Source: Saccharospirillum sp. MSK14-1 (GTDB lineage: Bacteria; Pseudomonadota; Gammaproteobacteria; Pseudomonadales; Natronospirillaceae). Taken from it: 64,000 nt of DNA. The notes under the pieces were generated by a model that saw nothing but the letters and a program-made list of their open reading frames with translations, searched no databases and was not told the origin of the DNA. The stretch is taken from assembly GCF_003054965.1 (NCBI RefSeq), contig NZ_MIES01000033.1, positions 930,001-994,000 on the forward strand. Direction: 5' to 3'. Position 1 is the first letter of the stretch; the number at the start of each line of letters is the position of its first letter. Below, piece by piece: positions 28,682 through 42,567 of the stretch. A program made the translations under genes and the position numbers.

Positions 28682-30577
28682 ATGCCTGAAACCCATCACG
28701 AAACACACAGCTTTCAGACGGAAGTCAAACAGCTGCTGCAACTGATGATTCACTCGTTGTACTCGAACAAGGAAATCTTCCTGCGCGAGTTGATCTCCAA
28801 TGCCTCCGATGCCGCCGATAAGCTGCGTTTCCGGGCCTTGAAAGACGACAGCCTGATGGCTGACGACAGCGATCTGAAAATCCGTATCGAATTCGACGCG
28901 GATGCCAAAACGCTGACCCTGGCCGATAACGGCATTGGTATGAGCCGCGATGACGTGGTGGCCAACCTGGGCACCATTGCCAAATCCGGTACCGCAGAGT
29001 TCCTGCAGAACCTGACAGGCGACGAACGCAAAGATAGCCAATTGATTGGTCAGTTTGGTGTCGGTTTTTATTCGGCGTTTATTGTCGCCGATAAAGTGGA
29101 TGTGTTTACTCGCCGAGCTGATTTACCCACGGGTGACGGTGTTCATTGGAGCAGTGCCGGTGATGGTGAATTCACGCTGGCTGACGTGGAGCTGCCTCAG
29201 CGCGGTACCCGTATTGTTCTGCATCTGAAATCTGACAGCGCCGATTTTGCCGATGGCTGGCGTTTGCGCAGCCTGATTCGCAAGTATTCTGACCACATCT
29301 CCATTCCGGTGCAGATGCTCAAAGAGGTGGAAGGTGACGATCAGCCAGCGGTCGAAGAATGGGAAACCGTCAACAGCGCCACAGCGCTCTGGACACGCTC
29401 TCAAAGTGAGATCAAAGACGAAGAATATCAGGAGCTTTACAAGCACATCTCCCACGATTATGGCGACGCATTGACCTGGAGCCACAACAAGGTCGAAGGC
29501 AAGATGGAATACACCAGCTTGCTGTACGTGCCGGCCAAAGCGCCTTTTGATCTGTGGAATCGCGAACGTGTACGCGGCCTGAAACTGTACGTGCAGCGCG
29601 TCTTTATCATGGACGACGTCGAGCAGTTTCTGCCCATGTATCTGCGCTTCGTTAAAGGCATCGTCGACTCCAACGATCTGCCATTAAACGTCAGCCGCGA
29701 AATTCTGCAGAGCAACGAGGCGATCGATGCCATGCGTGCGGCACTGACCAAGCGCGTGCTCGATATGCTGACCAAGCTTGCCAAGAAAGACGCTGAAAAA
29801 TACCAGGCGTTTTGGGATGAGTTTGGTCAGGTGCTTAAAGAAGGTCCGGCCGAAGACTCCTCCAACAACGAGAAGATCGCTAAGCTGCTGCGTTTTGCCA
29901 CCACCCATACCGGTGAGGCGAAACAGGATCAGTCTCTGGACGACTATGTGTCGCGGATGCAGGAAGGCCAGGACAAAATCTATTACGTGGCCGCCGATAG
30001 CCATCAAACCGCAAAGAACAGCCCGCACCTGGAAGTCTTCCGTAAGAAGGGCATCGAGGTATTGCTGATGAGTGATCGCATCGATGAATGGCTGATGGGT
30101 TACCTGCAAGAATTCGATGGTAAGCAACTGGTCGATGTGGCCCGCGGCGGTCTGGATCTGTCTGGCGTTGAAACCGAAGAAGAGAAGGAAGCACAGCAGA
30201 AAGCCAACGATGAGCACAAGCCGTTGCTGGAGCGTTTGCAAACGCTGCTGGAAGCGGACGTTGAATCAGTGCGTATGACTCACCGTCTGGTTGAATCACC
30301 AGCCTGCATTGTGGTCGGTGATAACGACATGGGCGCGCAGATGCGTCGCATCATGGAAGCTGCCGGTCAGCCGGTCCCGGAAACCAAGCCGATTTTCGAG
30401 CTGAACCCGGAGCATCCCCTGGTGCGTCGTCTGGAAGCTGAGGCCAGCGATGAGCGATTTGCCGATCTGGCCAATATTCTGTTAGAGCAGGCACGTCTGG
30501 CCGAAGGCTCTCATCCTAAGGATTCAGCGGCCTTCGTGACGCGATTAAACAAACTGTTACTGGACCTGGCGGGTTAA
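28682..30577 (+). CDS. htpG: Hsp90-family chaperone
   Basis: 631 aa cytosolic chaperone. The GHKL ATPase domain has [21 protein letters not shown] and [11 protein letters not shown]. The middle domain includes [10 protein letters not shown] and [11 protein letters not shown], and the C-terminal dimerisation domain follows. ATG 28682 is chosen because GAGG precedes it; the longer frame begins at a TTG inside that site. It is monocistronic by context, as usual for a heat-shock gene, though I see no clear sigma32 promoter. Confidence 0.96.
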   Translation: MPETHHETHSFQTEVKQLLQLMIHSLYSNKEIFLRELISNASDAADKLRFRALKDDSLMADDSDLKIRIEFDADAKTLTLADNGIGMSRDDVVANLGTIAKSGTAEFLQNLTGDERKDSQLIGQFGVGFYSAFIVADKVDVFTRRADLPTGDGVHWSSAGDGEFTLADVELPQRGTRIVLHLKSDSADFADGWRLRSLIRKYSDHISIPVQMLKEVEGDDQPAVEEWETVNSATALWTRSQSEIKDEEYQELYKHISHDYGDALTWSHNKVEGKMEYTSLLYVPAKAPFDLWNRERVRGLKLYVQRVFIMDDVEQFLPMYLRFVKGIVDSNDLPLNVSREILQSNEAIDAMRAALTKRVLDMLTKLAKKDAEKYQAFWDEFGQVLKEGPAEDSSNNEKIAKLLRFATTHTGEAKQDQSLDDYVSRMQEGQDKIYYVAADSHQTAKNSPHLEVFRKKGIEVLLMSDRIDEWLMGYLQEFDGKQLVDVARGGLDLSGVETEEEKEAQQKANDEHKPLLERLQTLLEADVESVRMTHRLVESPACIVVGDNDMGAQMRRIMEAAGQPVPETKPIFELNPEHPLVRRLEAEASDERFADLANILLEQARLAEGSHPKDSAAFVTRLNKLLLDLAG

Positions 30578-30610
30578 GCGTCGCTTCAGAGGCCCTTAGT
30601 GTCTCCAAAA

Positions 30611-30658
30611 GCATCATTCGGCGTGTCACTTTTCACAGAGGTGACTGTCGGATGATGC
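30611..30658. repeat. Long imperfect inverted repeat between htpG and the YfaZ-like gene
   Basis: The arm 30611-30629 (GCATCATTCGGCGTGTCAC) and the arm 30641-30658 (GTGACTGTCGGATGATGC) can pair over about 18 positions with a few mismatches, around a loop of about 11 bases. No T-tract follows, so it is not a standard terminator. It may be an RNA-stability or attenuation element. Confidence 0.5.
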
Positions 30659-30711
30659 CGCTGGGCCGGTAATTCAGTACAATTTTGCCAAATTTATTCT
30701 GGAGTTCCTGC

Positions 30712-31281
30712 ATGTCTGTCAAAACCGGTTGGCTGTTGTTCATTGCCGCTGTTTTTCCGTTGGCTGTTCAAGCCGGTGGTGCGATCGATTTTTCATTGTC
30801 TGACACCTCTGTGCGCCTTGAACACGAAGCGGTTCGTTCCGGAACATCGGCTCACATCACTACGGGCGTGCTCTACAGCGAACGTTACAGCAGCAGTGAC
30901 AGCACCTTTGCGTTCAGTGCGGGCTTCAATGCGGTTGATGCCACTTTGCAAAATCGCGAGTTGATCGGCGGGATTGGCTTTAAAGGTTACTTTTTTGAAG
31001 ATCGCGCGGATGCCGGTGGTGCGATTGCCGTCGGTGGATTCTTGCGTTGGAATCCCGACTTTATGAACGGTTTGGGCGCAGAAGGCAGCCTGTATTACTC
31101 ACCACAAATTCTGGCGTTTAACAGTCTGGATGGGTTTCAGGATGTTCAGGCCCGACTGACCTATAAAGTGTTGCCGCAAGCTCGCGTACTGGTCGGTTGG
31201 CATGACGTCTCTTCCTACCGGGGCAGCAGCAATGTGAAAGTCGATAATGCGCTGCACCTTGGTTTTCGAATGAACTACTAA
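30712..31281 (+). CDS. YfaZ-like outer membrane protein
   Basis: 189 aa from ATG 30712, with GGAG upstream. The signal peptide is MSVKTGWLLFIAAVFPLAVQA. The mature protein is made of alternating beta strands ending in aromatic FRMNY, as in outer-membrane barrels, and GAIDFSLSDTSVRLEHE resembles the YfaZ family. The family's function is unknown. The small cytoplasmic gene at 31286 starts 4 bases later, so they may share a transcript. Confidence 0.7.
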   Translation: MSVKTGWLLFIAAVFPLAVQAGGAIDFSLSDTSVRLEHEAVRSGTSAHITTGVLYSERYSSSDSTFAFSAGFNAVDATLQNRELIGGIGFKGYFFEDRADAGGAIAVGGFLRWNPDFMNGLGAEGSLYYSPQILAFNSLDGFQDVQARLTYKVLPQARVLVGWHDVSSYRGSSNVKVDNALHLGFRMNY

Positions 31282-31285
31282 AACG

Positions 31286-31765
31286 ATGAACCGCCGGGCC
31301 CAAACCAATCAGCTGCTGTATCAAGCGCGTTTAATGCTGGATCAGGCGGAGGTGGCTGATGCGCCTGCGTTGATCGACGCCAGTGAAGACGCGGCCATGG
31401 CGTTTATGCACCGCGCCGTTCGGTCGGCCTTGGCGGAAGCCGCTGAGGCTTACGGCCTGGCGTTATCACCCGATCGACCCTTGTATGACCTGCTGCGACA
31501 ATTTGGTGAGCAGCAACCGGATGCCTGGGAGTATCGCACGACGCAAGAGGCGTTAACGCAGCCGGAGCATTGGCTGACACGTCTGCATCAAGCCGGCGAA
31601 CACTGGGCCGGGCGGGTGGGGCAGTCTGCCGTTAAATCAGAATCTCATGACCGCATTGAGCTGGTCCTGAGCGACGACCAGAGCACTACAAATCATTACC
31701 GCAACTGGATGACTGACCTGCAACAATGGGTCGATCGCATACGTGAACTTGGCGACTACAGCTGA
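31286..31765 (+). CDS. Conserved small protein, DUF6586-like
   Basis: 159 aa, soluble and largely alpha-helical (RRAQTNQLLYQARLMLDQA ... AFMHRAVRSALAEAAEAYGL). It resembles the DUF6586 proteins found near topA in Pseudomonas; that assignment is from memory. The function is unknown. The ribosome binding site is weak, which fits coupling to the upstream gene. Confidence 0.6.
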   Translation: MNRRAQTNQLLYQARLMLDQAEVADAPALIDASEDAAMAFMHRAVRSALAEAAEAYGLALSPDRPLYDLLRQFGEQQPDAWEYRTTQEALTQPEHWLTRLHQAGEHWAGRVGQSAVKSESHDRIELVLSDDQSTTNHYRNWMTDLQQWVDRIRELGDYS

Positions 31766-31798
31766 GTTGTTGTCCATGTACCCAACTAAAAGGCCAAT

Positions 31799-32038
31799 AT
31801 GTACTGGGAAATCATAGAGCTGGGAAATGGCGATATTGCCTTGCGCAAGGTCGATTCCGAAGATGAACCGCTACTGACCATCCGCTTTTCCGATGAAGCG
31901 AAAGACCGACTGCAAGACCAGCGCCTGGATGTTGCCAGAGCCATGATCAGCGCCGGTGTTCAGGTTGCAACGGATATTGAAAGTCTTGATGAAGACGAAG
32001 AGCTGGAGATGGAAGCAGAGGACGCCACTCTGCATTAA
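31799..32038 (+). CDS. Small acidic conserved hypothetical protein
   Basis: 79 aa, starting MYWEIIELGNGDIALRKVDSEDEPLLTIRFSDEAKDRL and ending in an acidic tail (EDEELEMEAEDATLH). It resembles a small protein that neighbours the DUF6586-like gene in pseudomonads, so the pair may be functionally linked. No catalytic or binding motif is seen. Confidence 0.65.
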   Translation: MYWEIIELGNGDIALRKVDSEDEPLLTIRFSDEAKDRLQDQRLDVARAMISAGVQVATDIESLDEDEELEMEAEDATLH

Positions 32039-32083
32039 TCACCGCACTCATCATCTTCGGTGATGACCCAGATGATGAGCGCG
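32038..32083. repeat. Interlocking inverted repeats in a convergent intergenic gap
   Basis: ATCACCG (32038-32044) pairs with CGGTGAT (32058-32064). CTCATCATCT (32047-32056) pairs with AGATGATGAG (32070-32079), extendable by CGC/GCG after one mismatch. Each stem has one arm inside the other's loop, so they are either alternatives or an H-type pseudoknot. No T-tract follows directly. Confidence 0.55.
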
Positions 32084-32117
32084 GCCTGTTGAATCATCGT
32101 GTTAGTTCAACGAATCG

Positions 32118-33254
32118 CTACAGCCAATCCTCTTCAGCGTCTGCGAAATAGAAGACGTCTCTTTGCACCAATTCAGTCAGCAGTTCCGCGGACAGACCGT
32201 TTAGCCTTTGCTGGATGTCGGTGGATTTGAGTTCCGAACGGTCACACAACCATAATAGTTGATCTTCGTTCAGTTCCGTCGCAAAGGCGTGCCCTTGAAT
32301 AAATAACTGGCCTGGAACATAAGCCAGCCGGCCGGCACGATTGCGCAGCAGCGGTTGTTGTAGCAACTGTTGCTGAATTTCGGTTTGAGTAAAGGCGGGC
32401 TCATCCGTGCTGGTTTCGCCGTATTTTGGCTCGGTCATATAACGGCCAAACCATTCGGCGATGGCTTCTCGGTCGGATGTCAGCTGCGCTAACAAGCGTT
32501 GCACACGATCGATGTCGGCTTCACTCACCCGGTGTGGGTTCGTCCGGGGCTCCAGGTCTGGGTCGGCGTAGCGTTGAAAATCGCTGTCCTGTTCGGCCAT
32601 AAAGTGAGCAAACTCATTCCAGACCTCTGCCCGAGCCGGCGCGCGGAAACCGATTGAACAGGTAATGCCCTCGCTGATTGCGGTCCCCCAATGAGCAACG
32701 CCGGGTGGTACATAGAGCATGTCACCCGGCTCTAATACCCAGCGCTCCTGTTCTTCGAATTGCGCCAATATGTTCAGTTCGGTGTCGTCACGGCAGTCAT
32801 CGGCTTCCGTGCAGCTTTGACCAATGCGCCATTCGCGTTGGCCGCTGAGCTGAATCAGAAAAACGTCATAATGATCGAAATGGGGGCCGACGCCTCCTCC
32901 GGGAACGGAGTAGGAGAGCATGATGTCGTCCAGTCGCCAACTGGGAATAAAGCGAAAGTGATCGAACAGGGCTGCGATATCGGGTACCCAGTGATCGACG
33001 GCTTGGACGAGCAAGGTCCAGTCTTTTTCGGGCAGAGCTGCGAAGTCGTCTTCATAGAACGGGCCGTGCCGCAGACGCCAGTCATTGGCCGTAACCAGGC
33101 GCGACTCAACGGCTTCTTCCGTCGCCAGTCCTGCTAAGTCATCGCCTTCAATTAAATCACTTAAATCTGGCAATGCAGAGCGGACCAATAACGGCGCTTT
33201 TTGCCAATATTGGCTGAGGAAGGATTGGGCCGACAGGCCTCCCAGGACTTTCAT
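32118..33254 (-). CDS. roxA: Ribosomal protein uL16 arginine 3-hydroxylase
   Basis: 378 aa JmjC-type Fe(II)/2-oxoglutarate oxygenase (YcfD family) that hydroxylates an arginine of ribosomal protein L16. Iron ligands are H125 and D127 (GPHFDHYDVF) and H188 (PPGVAHWG), nearly the same numbers as in E. coli YcfD. A C-terminal winged-helix-like dimerisation region follows. It is the last gene of the leftward nudJ-mnmA-hflD-purB-roxA operon, a frequent partner order in gammaproteobacteria. Confidence 0.93.
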   Translation of the reverse strand: MKVLGGLSAQSFLSQYWQKAPLLVRSALPDLSDLIEGDDLAGLATEEAVESRLVTANDWRLRHGPFYEDDFAALPEKDWTLLVQAVDHWVPDIAALFDHFRFIPSWRLDDIMLSYSVPGGGVGPHFDHYDVFLIQLSGQREWRIGQSCTEADDCRDDTELNILAQFEEQERWVLEPGDMLYVPPGVAHWGTAISEGITCSIGFRAPARAEVWNEFAHFMAEQDSDFQRYADPDLEPRTNPHRVSEADIDRVQRLLAQLTSDREAIAEWFGRYMTEPKYGETSTDEPAFTQTEIQQQLLQQPLLRNRAGRLAYVPGQLFIQGHAFATELNEDQLLWLCDRSELKSTDIQQRLNGLSAELLTELVQRDVFYFADAEEDWL

Positions 33255-33311
33255 AATCGGACTCCTGAAACGGCGATTAAACGTTTGGCTAAACGACCTG
33301 ACGGCGGTTAA

Positions 33312-35388
<2,077 letters not shown>

Positions 35389-35463
35389 CCATAATCCTTA
35401 ACAGCCATTCTGTCAGTTAACGTTCGATTGTAGAGAGGATGAGTGACGGTCGGTTGGCCGAAT

Positions 35464-36567
35464 TCAAGCATCCGCCAGCCAGGTTTGTTCAATAACGCCG
35501 CCACCTAAGCAAACTTCGCCATCGTAGAATACTGCTGACTGTCCGGGTGTAATGGCGCGCTGAGGCTGATCAAAGACAACGCGGTAGCCATCACCATCCG
35601 CTGTGACAGTGCAATCTTGATCAGGCTGGCGGTAACGATGCTTGCACGTCAGTTGTGTTGGCATTGTAGGTGCGCTTCCGCTGACCCAATGGATATGGCT
35701 CAGTGTCATACGGTCGGTGAACAGAGCAGGGTGATCGGTGCCTTGAACAACCGTCAGCACATTGCGCTCAAGATTCTTGGCGGCGACAAACCAAGGCGCT
35801 TCACCATGATTACGCGTACCACCAATACCCAGGCCTTGGCGTTGACCGATGGTGTAATACATTAAGCCCTGATGCTCACCAATCACTTCACCGTCAAGCG
35901 TTTCTATGACGCCGGGTTGGGCCGGAATGTATTGCTTGAGAAAATCGCTGAAGCGACGCTCACCGATGAAGCAAATACCGGTGCTGTCTTTTTTGCGTGC
36001 CGTGGCCAGTTGGTACTTTTCTGCAATCCGGCGGACTTCAGGCTTTTCCAGTTCGCCCACAGGAAACAACGTTTTCTCGAACTGTTCGTGGCCAACGGCA
36101 TGCAGGAAATAAGACTGGTCTTTGTTGTTATCCAGTCCGCGCAACAGTTCTGCACCGTTCGGACCTAGACGCGTACGTGCATAGTGGCCCGTGGCAATGC
36201 GGTCAGCCCCTAAGGTTAAGGCGTACTCAAGGAAGGCTTTGAACTTGATTTCCCGATTGCAGAGGATGTCCGGGTTGGGGGTGCGTCCTGCCTTGTACTC
36301 TTCAAGGAAATGTTCGAAGACGTTGTCCCAGTATTCAGCGGCGAAATTGGCTTTGTGCAGTTTGACGCCCAGTCGGTCGCTGACCGCTTGAGCGTCCGCT
36401 AAATCTTCTTTGGCGGTGCAGTATTCAGTGCCATCGTCTTCATCCCAGTTCTTCATAAACAGGCCTTCGACCTGATAGCCCGCTTCCAGCAACAAGGCGG
36501 CGGTCACCGACGAGTCGACACCGCCGGACATGCCGACGATGACCTTGGTGTTGGCTGGGTTGGACAT
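35464..36567 (-). CDS. mnmA: tRNA-specific 2-thiouridylase
   Basis: 367 aa. It makes the 2-thio group of wobble U34 in Lys, Glu and Gln tRNAs, taking sulfur from the TusBCD-TusE relay also encoded in this window. The PP-loop is GMSGGVDSS (12-20). The catalytic pair is C103 (ILCNREIKF) and C199 ([10 protein letters not shown]). ATG 36567 begins [16 protein letters not shown]; upstream in-frame sequence overlaps nudJ and is not used. It starts 5 bases after the nudJ stop. Confidence 0.97.
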   Translation of the reverse strand: MSNPANTKVIVGMSGGVDSSVTAALLLEAGYQVEGLFMKNWDEDDGTEYCTAKEDLADAQAVSDRLGVKLHKANFAAEYWDNVFEHFLEEYKAGRTPNPDILCNREIKFKAFLEYALTLGADRIATGHYARTRLGPNGAELLRGLDNNKDQSYFLHAVGHEQFEKTLFPVGELEKPEVRRIAEKYQLATARKKDSTGICFIGERRFSDFLKQYIPAQPGVIETLDGEVIGEHQGLMYYTIGQRQGLGIGGTRNHGEAPWFVAAKNLERNVLTVVQGTDHPALFTDRMTLSHIHWVSGSAPTMPTQLTCKHRYRQPDQDCTVTADGDGYRVVFDQPQRAITPGQSAVFYDGEVCLGGGVIEQTWLADA

Positions 36568-36572
36568 GACGA

Positions 36573-37049
36573 TTAACGCTCCTGAGACTGAAGAGGTGGC
36601 TGCAAAGGTTGAATACAATTCAGCGGAAAACGCTGGCCGGCTTGATAATCCAACAAACACTGATGGACGATGGGGCTACGCAGTGGATATTTTCCGGCTA
36701 ATAGCTCGTCCAAGGGTAACCAGGCGGCTTGCAGTATATCGGCATCCAGTTGCGCGTTTTCAACCAGTGAAACCGCTTCTGCGATAAAGCATGCCCGTAA
36801 ATAGTGAACCCCGGTGGCAGCATGGATGTTCTGGTATATGCCCAGCAGATGAGTCAGCTGGACCTGATAACGACTTTCCTCCAGGGTTTCCCGAACCGCC
36901 GCGGCTTGAATGTCTTCACCGACCTCAACGTGTCCAGCGGGTTGATTCCAGACATTTATACCGTTATCTATCTCGTTAACCATCAAAATGGTGTTTTGGT
37001 CTGCTATCAACACGGAGGCCGTCAGATGGGGATAATCGCTGGCATTCAT
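36573..37049 (-). CDS. nudJ: NUDIX hydrolase, NudJ-type
   Basis: 158 aa. The Nudix box is [20 protein letters not shown] (about residues 39-58), with metal-binding Glu residues intact. E. coli NudJ is a nucleoside di/triphosphatase also active on a thiamine-pyrimidine pyrophosphate. It is the first gene of the operon leading into mnmA, and ATG 37049 has GAGGAGAAG upstream. Confidence 0.88.
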   Translation of the reverse strand: MNASDYPHLTASVLIADQNTILMVNEIDNGINVWNQPAGHVEVGEDIQAAAVRETLEESRYQVQLTHLLGIYQNIHAATGVHYLRACFIAEAVSLVENAQLDADILQAAWLPLDELLAGKYPLRSPIVHQCLLDYQAGQRFPLNCIQPLQPPLQSQER

Positions 37050-37261
37050 TCACTTCTCCTCGAGGGGCGCAGAGCTTAAACCCCTGGCTGTTCGGGTCAA
37101 GCTGGAAACCCAGCTCTGTTCGTGATGCTCACAAGTCTTTTGCGTTGCTGGCGACGCCTAGTGCTACGCCTGGCAGTAAAATGACGCTAAAGTTCGAATC
37201 ATTCGGCCTGTTCGTGCGGTCAGGCCTATTAAGCAATACACCATATCAAGGAACTCTAGGC

Positions 37262-38443
37262 ATGATTATCAAACCCAAGGTCCGTGGTTTTATCTGTACA
37301 ACCGCCCATCCGGAAGGGTGCAAGGTGCACGTTCAGGAGCAGATCGACTACGTCAAAGCTCATAAGCCAAATGGGTCGGGGCCCAAAAACGTTTTGGTCA
37401 TTGGTTGCTCTAACGGTTATGGCCTGGCGTCTCGGATTTCTGCTGCCTTCGGTTACAGCGCCAATACGCTGGGTGTGATGTTTGAGAAAGAACCATCAGA
37501 GAAACGTCCAGCTTCTGCGGGTTGGTACAACACCAAGGCATTTGAAGCCGCGGCGGCGGCTGAAGGCGTGTTTGCCAAGTCACTGAACGCTGATGCGTTT
37601 TCCGATGAAGCGAAGGCTCAGGCCATCGACGTCATCAAAAACGAAATGGGCGGAAAGGTCGACCTGGTTGTCTACAGCTTGGGTTCGCCGCGTCGTACCG
37701 ACCCGGAAACCGGAGTCACTTACTCCTCTTCTTTGAAAGCAATTGGCGAGCCGGTAACCCGCAAAAGTCTGAATACAGATACCAAGGCGGTTTCCGATTT
37801 CACCTTAGATCCGGCAACGGATGAAGAGATTGCCAATACCATTAAAGTGATGGGTGGTGAAGACTGGGAGCGTTGGATTGATCAACTCGCCGCGGCTGGT
37901 GTTCTGGCTGAAGGTGTACAAACCACGGCTTACAGCTATATCGGCAAAGATCTGACCTGGCCCATTTACGGCGGCGCCACCATCGGTCGCGCCAAGCAGG
38001 ATGTTGATCGTGCCTGTGGCGTTATCCAAAACAAACTGAAAGCGGAATTGAATGGCAGCGCCCATGTTTCGGTTCTTAAAGCCGTAGTCACTCAAAGCAG
38101 TTCTGCCATTCCGGTCATGCCGCTCTATCTTTCGATTCTGATCCGTGTGATGAAAGAGCGGGGAACGAACGAAGGCTGCATCGAGCAAGTTCATGGCTTG
38201 CTGAGCGATCAACTCTACAGCGGCGACGGTCTGACATTGGATGAGGAAGGTCGCATCCGTATGGACCTGAAAGAGCTTGAGCCAGAGGTTCAAGCGGAAG
38301 TGGAGGCGATCTGGAAGCAGGTCGACAGCACCAATGTTGACCAGTTGACCGATTTCGCGGAATACCAAAAAGAGTTCTTTAAGCTTTTCGGCTTCGGTTA
38401 CGACCAGGTCGATTATGAGCAGGACGTGAATCCGATCGTTTGA
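37262..38443 (+). CDS. fabV: Trans-2-enoyl-ACP/CoA reductase FabV
   Basis: 393 aa NADH-dependent enoyl-ACP reductase for the last step of fatty-acid elongation. The N-terminus is the classic [36 protein letters not shown] binds the cofactor. The FabV active site Y-x8-K is Y236 ([12 protein letters not shown]) and K245. ATG 37262 has AAGGA upstream; the longer frame is unsupported. FabV enzymes are typically insensitive to triclosan. No fabI is seen here. Confidence 0.96.
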   Translation: MIIKPKVRGFICTTAHPEGCKVHVQEQIDYVKAHKPNGSGPKNVLVIGCSNGYGLASRISAAFGYSANTLGVMFEKEPSEKRPASAGWYNTKAFEAAAAAEGVFAKSLNADAFSDEAKAQAIDVIKNEMGGKVDLVVYSLGSPRRTDPETGVTYSSSLKAIGEPVTRKSLNTDTKAVSDFTLDPATDEEIANTIKVMGGEDWERWIDQLAAAGVLAEGVQTTAYSYIGKDLTWPIYGGATIGRAKQDVDRACGVIQNKLKAELNGSAHVSVLKAVVTQSSSAIPVMPLYLSILIRVMKERGTNEGCIEQVHGLLSDQLYSGDGLTLDEEGRIRMDLKELEPEVQAEVEAIWKQVDSTNVDQLTDFAEYQKEFFKLFGFGYDQVDYEQDVNPIV

Positions 38444-39074
38444 TCGGTTTTGCGTTCTGACCACGAGAAGCAGCCCCATTTCGGCGCTGCTTTTTTTTGG
38501 CCTGAATATTTATACCGTTATCAATTAAGCTTTTCATAGCTAGGGAGCGATATTGCCCAGGCAGCAAGTCATCCAAAGACAACCCGCCTAGCGACCAGCG
38601 AATCAATCGTAGGGTAGGGAAGCCAATGGCTGCCGTCATGCGGCGAACCTGACGATTGCGTCCTTCGGTCAAGGTGATGCGTAACCACTGTGTTGGGATA
38701 GCCTTGCGCTCCCGAATGGGAGGCTGACGGGGCCACAGCCAGGACGGCTCGTCCACACAATCGACTTTTGCTGGTCGGGTAGGGCCGTCTTTCAACGTGA
38801 TCCCCTGACGCAGTTTTTCCAGATCGGACTCGCTGGGCTTTCCTTCAACCTGTGCGTAATACACCTTCGGTACTTTAAAGCGCGGGTTCGCCAGGCTGTG
38901 AATGAGCCCGCCGTCGTCAGTCAGCAACAGCAGGCCTTCGGAGTCATAGTCCAGTCGACCGGCGGCATAGATATCAGGGATGGGAACATGGTCCGCCAGG
39001 GTTTCGCGACCCTCGGTATCGGTGAACTGGCACAAGACTTGGAACGGTTTGTTCAAGAGAACAACAGTGCTCAT
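38379..39074 (-). CDS. rluE: 23S rRNA pseudouridine synthase RluE-like
   Basis: 231 aa RsuA/RluB/E/F-class synthase. Catalytic D42 is in [37 protein letters not shown] and [14 protein letters not shown] are further family motifs. In E. coli RluE modifies U2457 of 23S rRNA. ATG 39074 starts [17 protein letters not shown]. The last ~35 residues are a basic tail rich in Lys, Arg and Asn, coded across the fabV terminator and 65 bases into the 3' end of fabV. E. coli RluE lacks most of this tail. Confidence 0.88.
   Translation of the reverse strand: MSTVVLLNKPFQVLCQFTDTEGRETLADHVPIPDIYAAGRLDYDSEGLLLLTDDGGLIHSLANPRFKVPKVYYAQVEGKPSESDLEKLRQGITLKDGPTRPAKVDCVDEPSWLWPRQPPIRERKAIPTQWLRITLTEGRNRQVRRMTAAIGFPTLRLIRWSLGGLSLDDLLPGQYRSLAMKSLIDNGINIQAKKKQRRNGAASRGQNAKPIKRSDSRPAHNRPGRNRSRKA
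38468..38498 (+). terminator. Terminator of fabV
   Basis: Arms AAGCAGC (38468-38474) and GCTGCTT (38486-38492) are followed by T's to 38498. The element lies inside the coding region of the opposing rluE gene. Confidence 0.8.
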
Positions 39075-39210
39075 AACGGGTCTATACGTGAGTTTGCGGG
39101 CTGTGGGCCAATGGTCTAGCTTGCAATTTTTGACGAAAAACCACAAATTATGCGCCCGACGCGAGGCTCTGGTCGCTGCTGGACACAATATAACCATCGT
39201 GTTTTGCACG

Positions 39211-39224
39211 AGTGTATCTACACT
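39211..39224. promoter_or_regulatory. Short dyad upstream of icd
   Basis: AGTGTA, TC, TACACT form a 6-bp inverted repeat in the rluE-icd gap, about 120 bases before icd. It could be an operator; no regulator is implied. The rest of the 271-base divergent gap shows no other clear signal. Confidence 0.3.
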
Positions 39225-39291
39225 GAAGCCGCCTTGTTATTGAATCATCACCGAAAATTGCACGTTTCCTGAGTATTCGGCATCTGCATAG

Positions 39292-41574
<2,283 letters not shown>

Positions 41575-41590
41575 TTAATTGGGTGTTCTG

Positions 41591-41617
41591 AAAAACCGCG
41601 CTTCGGCGCGGTTTTTT
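41591..41617 (+). terminator. Terminator of icd
   Basis: AACCGCGC (41594-41601), a TTCG tetraloop and GCGCGGTT (41606-41613) are followed by T's. Confidence 0.9.
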
Positions 41618-41632
41618 GCTTTTTGCACCCAC

Positions 41633-41668
41633 AAAAAAGCCCTCACCAGTAATTGGGAGGGCTTTTTG
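41633..41668. terminator. Bidirectional terminator between icd and cspD
   Basis: AAAAAAGCCCTC (41633-41644) and GAGGGCTTTTT (41657-41667) give a stem with T-runs in both directions. It is suited to ending cspD leftward and backing up the icd terminator rightward. Confidence 0.85.
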
Positions 41669-41733
41669 CGTTAGCCTGGATATCTCAGGCGGACTGCAGC
41701 ATGTGCAGTGAGATGGGGCTTATCATTATTTTT

Positions 41734-42018
41734 TTATGTTTGATCGCTGGTACTGGTTGAGCGCTCCTTCGCTTCGTTCCGGTTAGATGTTGAACGTTCA
41801 GTACCCGCCATTTCTGGCAGCACACGAATGTTCACGGCATGAATGCCTCGCTCAGCTTTAACCGTATCAAACTCAACGGCCTGGCCAGCTTTCAGCGTTT
41901 TATAGCCTTCCATCTGGATGGAGGAGTAATGGGCGAAGAGGTCTTCTTCGTGTTCGTCACAGACGACAAACCCGAACCCCTTGGCGTTGTTGAACCATTT
42001 TACTTTCCCTACCGGCAT
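41734..42018 (-). CDS. cspD: Cold-shock-domain protein CspD-like
   Basis: 94 aa. The cold-shock domain covers residues 1-67 with RNP motifs KGFGFV and EDLFAHYSSIQ; GYKTLKAGQ is typical of CspD. CspD binds single-stranded DNA and inhibits replication in stationary-phase E. coli. A Ser/Thr/Arg-rich tail of about 27 residues follows. It is divergent from clpS-clpA, the conserved arrangement. Confidence 0.92.
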   Translation of the reverse strand: MPVGKVKWFNNAKGFGFVVCDEHEEDLFAHYSSIQMEGYKTLKAGQAVEFDTVKAERGIHAVNIRVLPEMAGTERSTSNRNEAKERSTSTSDQT

Positions 42019-42567
42019 AACGGACTCCTTACAACCACGTTAGACTGAGCCTGGAGGTCACTGTGGTAGTCAAGTGACTTCCGACGCTGACGTCGTGTCG
42101 CTGATGCGTTAGCTTATAGCCGGGAAAGGGGCTTTTGAGGCGTCTGGTGACGAACTCGCTAACGTTCAGCGGCGAAAACCGTCGTTTTATGATCTCTGGT
42201 ACAGCCTGATCCAGTGTGTTCACAAACCCCAGTGTGCAAAAAACCAAAGTCACGAACGTGCTGATCACAAAATAAACGATTCGGCGTCGGGCTAATGGTT
42301 GGCTGTTGATTCAATGAAGTCAACCCCCATTGAAGGAGCTTATGATCGGACGCACATTAGACATTCTGCTTAGATCGGCGGTATCAGGGCCCAGTCAGGG
42401 TTCAACCACAGTTCAATGGGTTGTTTAAAGAACGACCAAAAACTAGGTCGTCAGGTGTCGCCGATCGTAAATTCATCCGCTATGCATTCACTGATAACGG
42501 GCAGTCTGATATGAAGTTGAGGTATCGAGGCATCAACGATTCACACACCCCTGTATTGGCCCGAAAG
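42019..42567. other. 549-base divergent gap between cspD and clpS
   Basis: No family-recognisable gene is present. The gap contains a 28-codon ORF with AAGGAG (listed separately) and must hold the cspD and clpS promoters. The clpS frame stays open back to about 42421, so a longer ClpS is possible but lacks a good start. Confidence 0.4.
42342..42428 (+). CDS. 28-codon small ORF, candidate
   Basis: ATG 42342 to TAA 42426-42428, with AAGGAG (42333-42338) only 3 bases upstream, which is close. The peptide begins [16 protein letters not shown] and has no recognised relatives. It could be a leader upstream of clpS or simply chance. Confidence 0.25.
   Translation: MIGRTLDILLRSAVSGPSQGSTTVQWVV

Noticed and set aside
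37145-37261. N-terminal extension of FabV
   Set aside because: [10 protein letters not shown] at 37262 is the family's standard start and has AAGGA in front; the extension has no support.
42029-42268. 79-codon leftward frame upstream of cspD
   Set aside because: Weak start and no motifs; it lies in the expected cspD promoter region.
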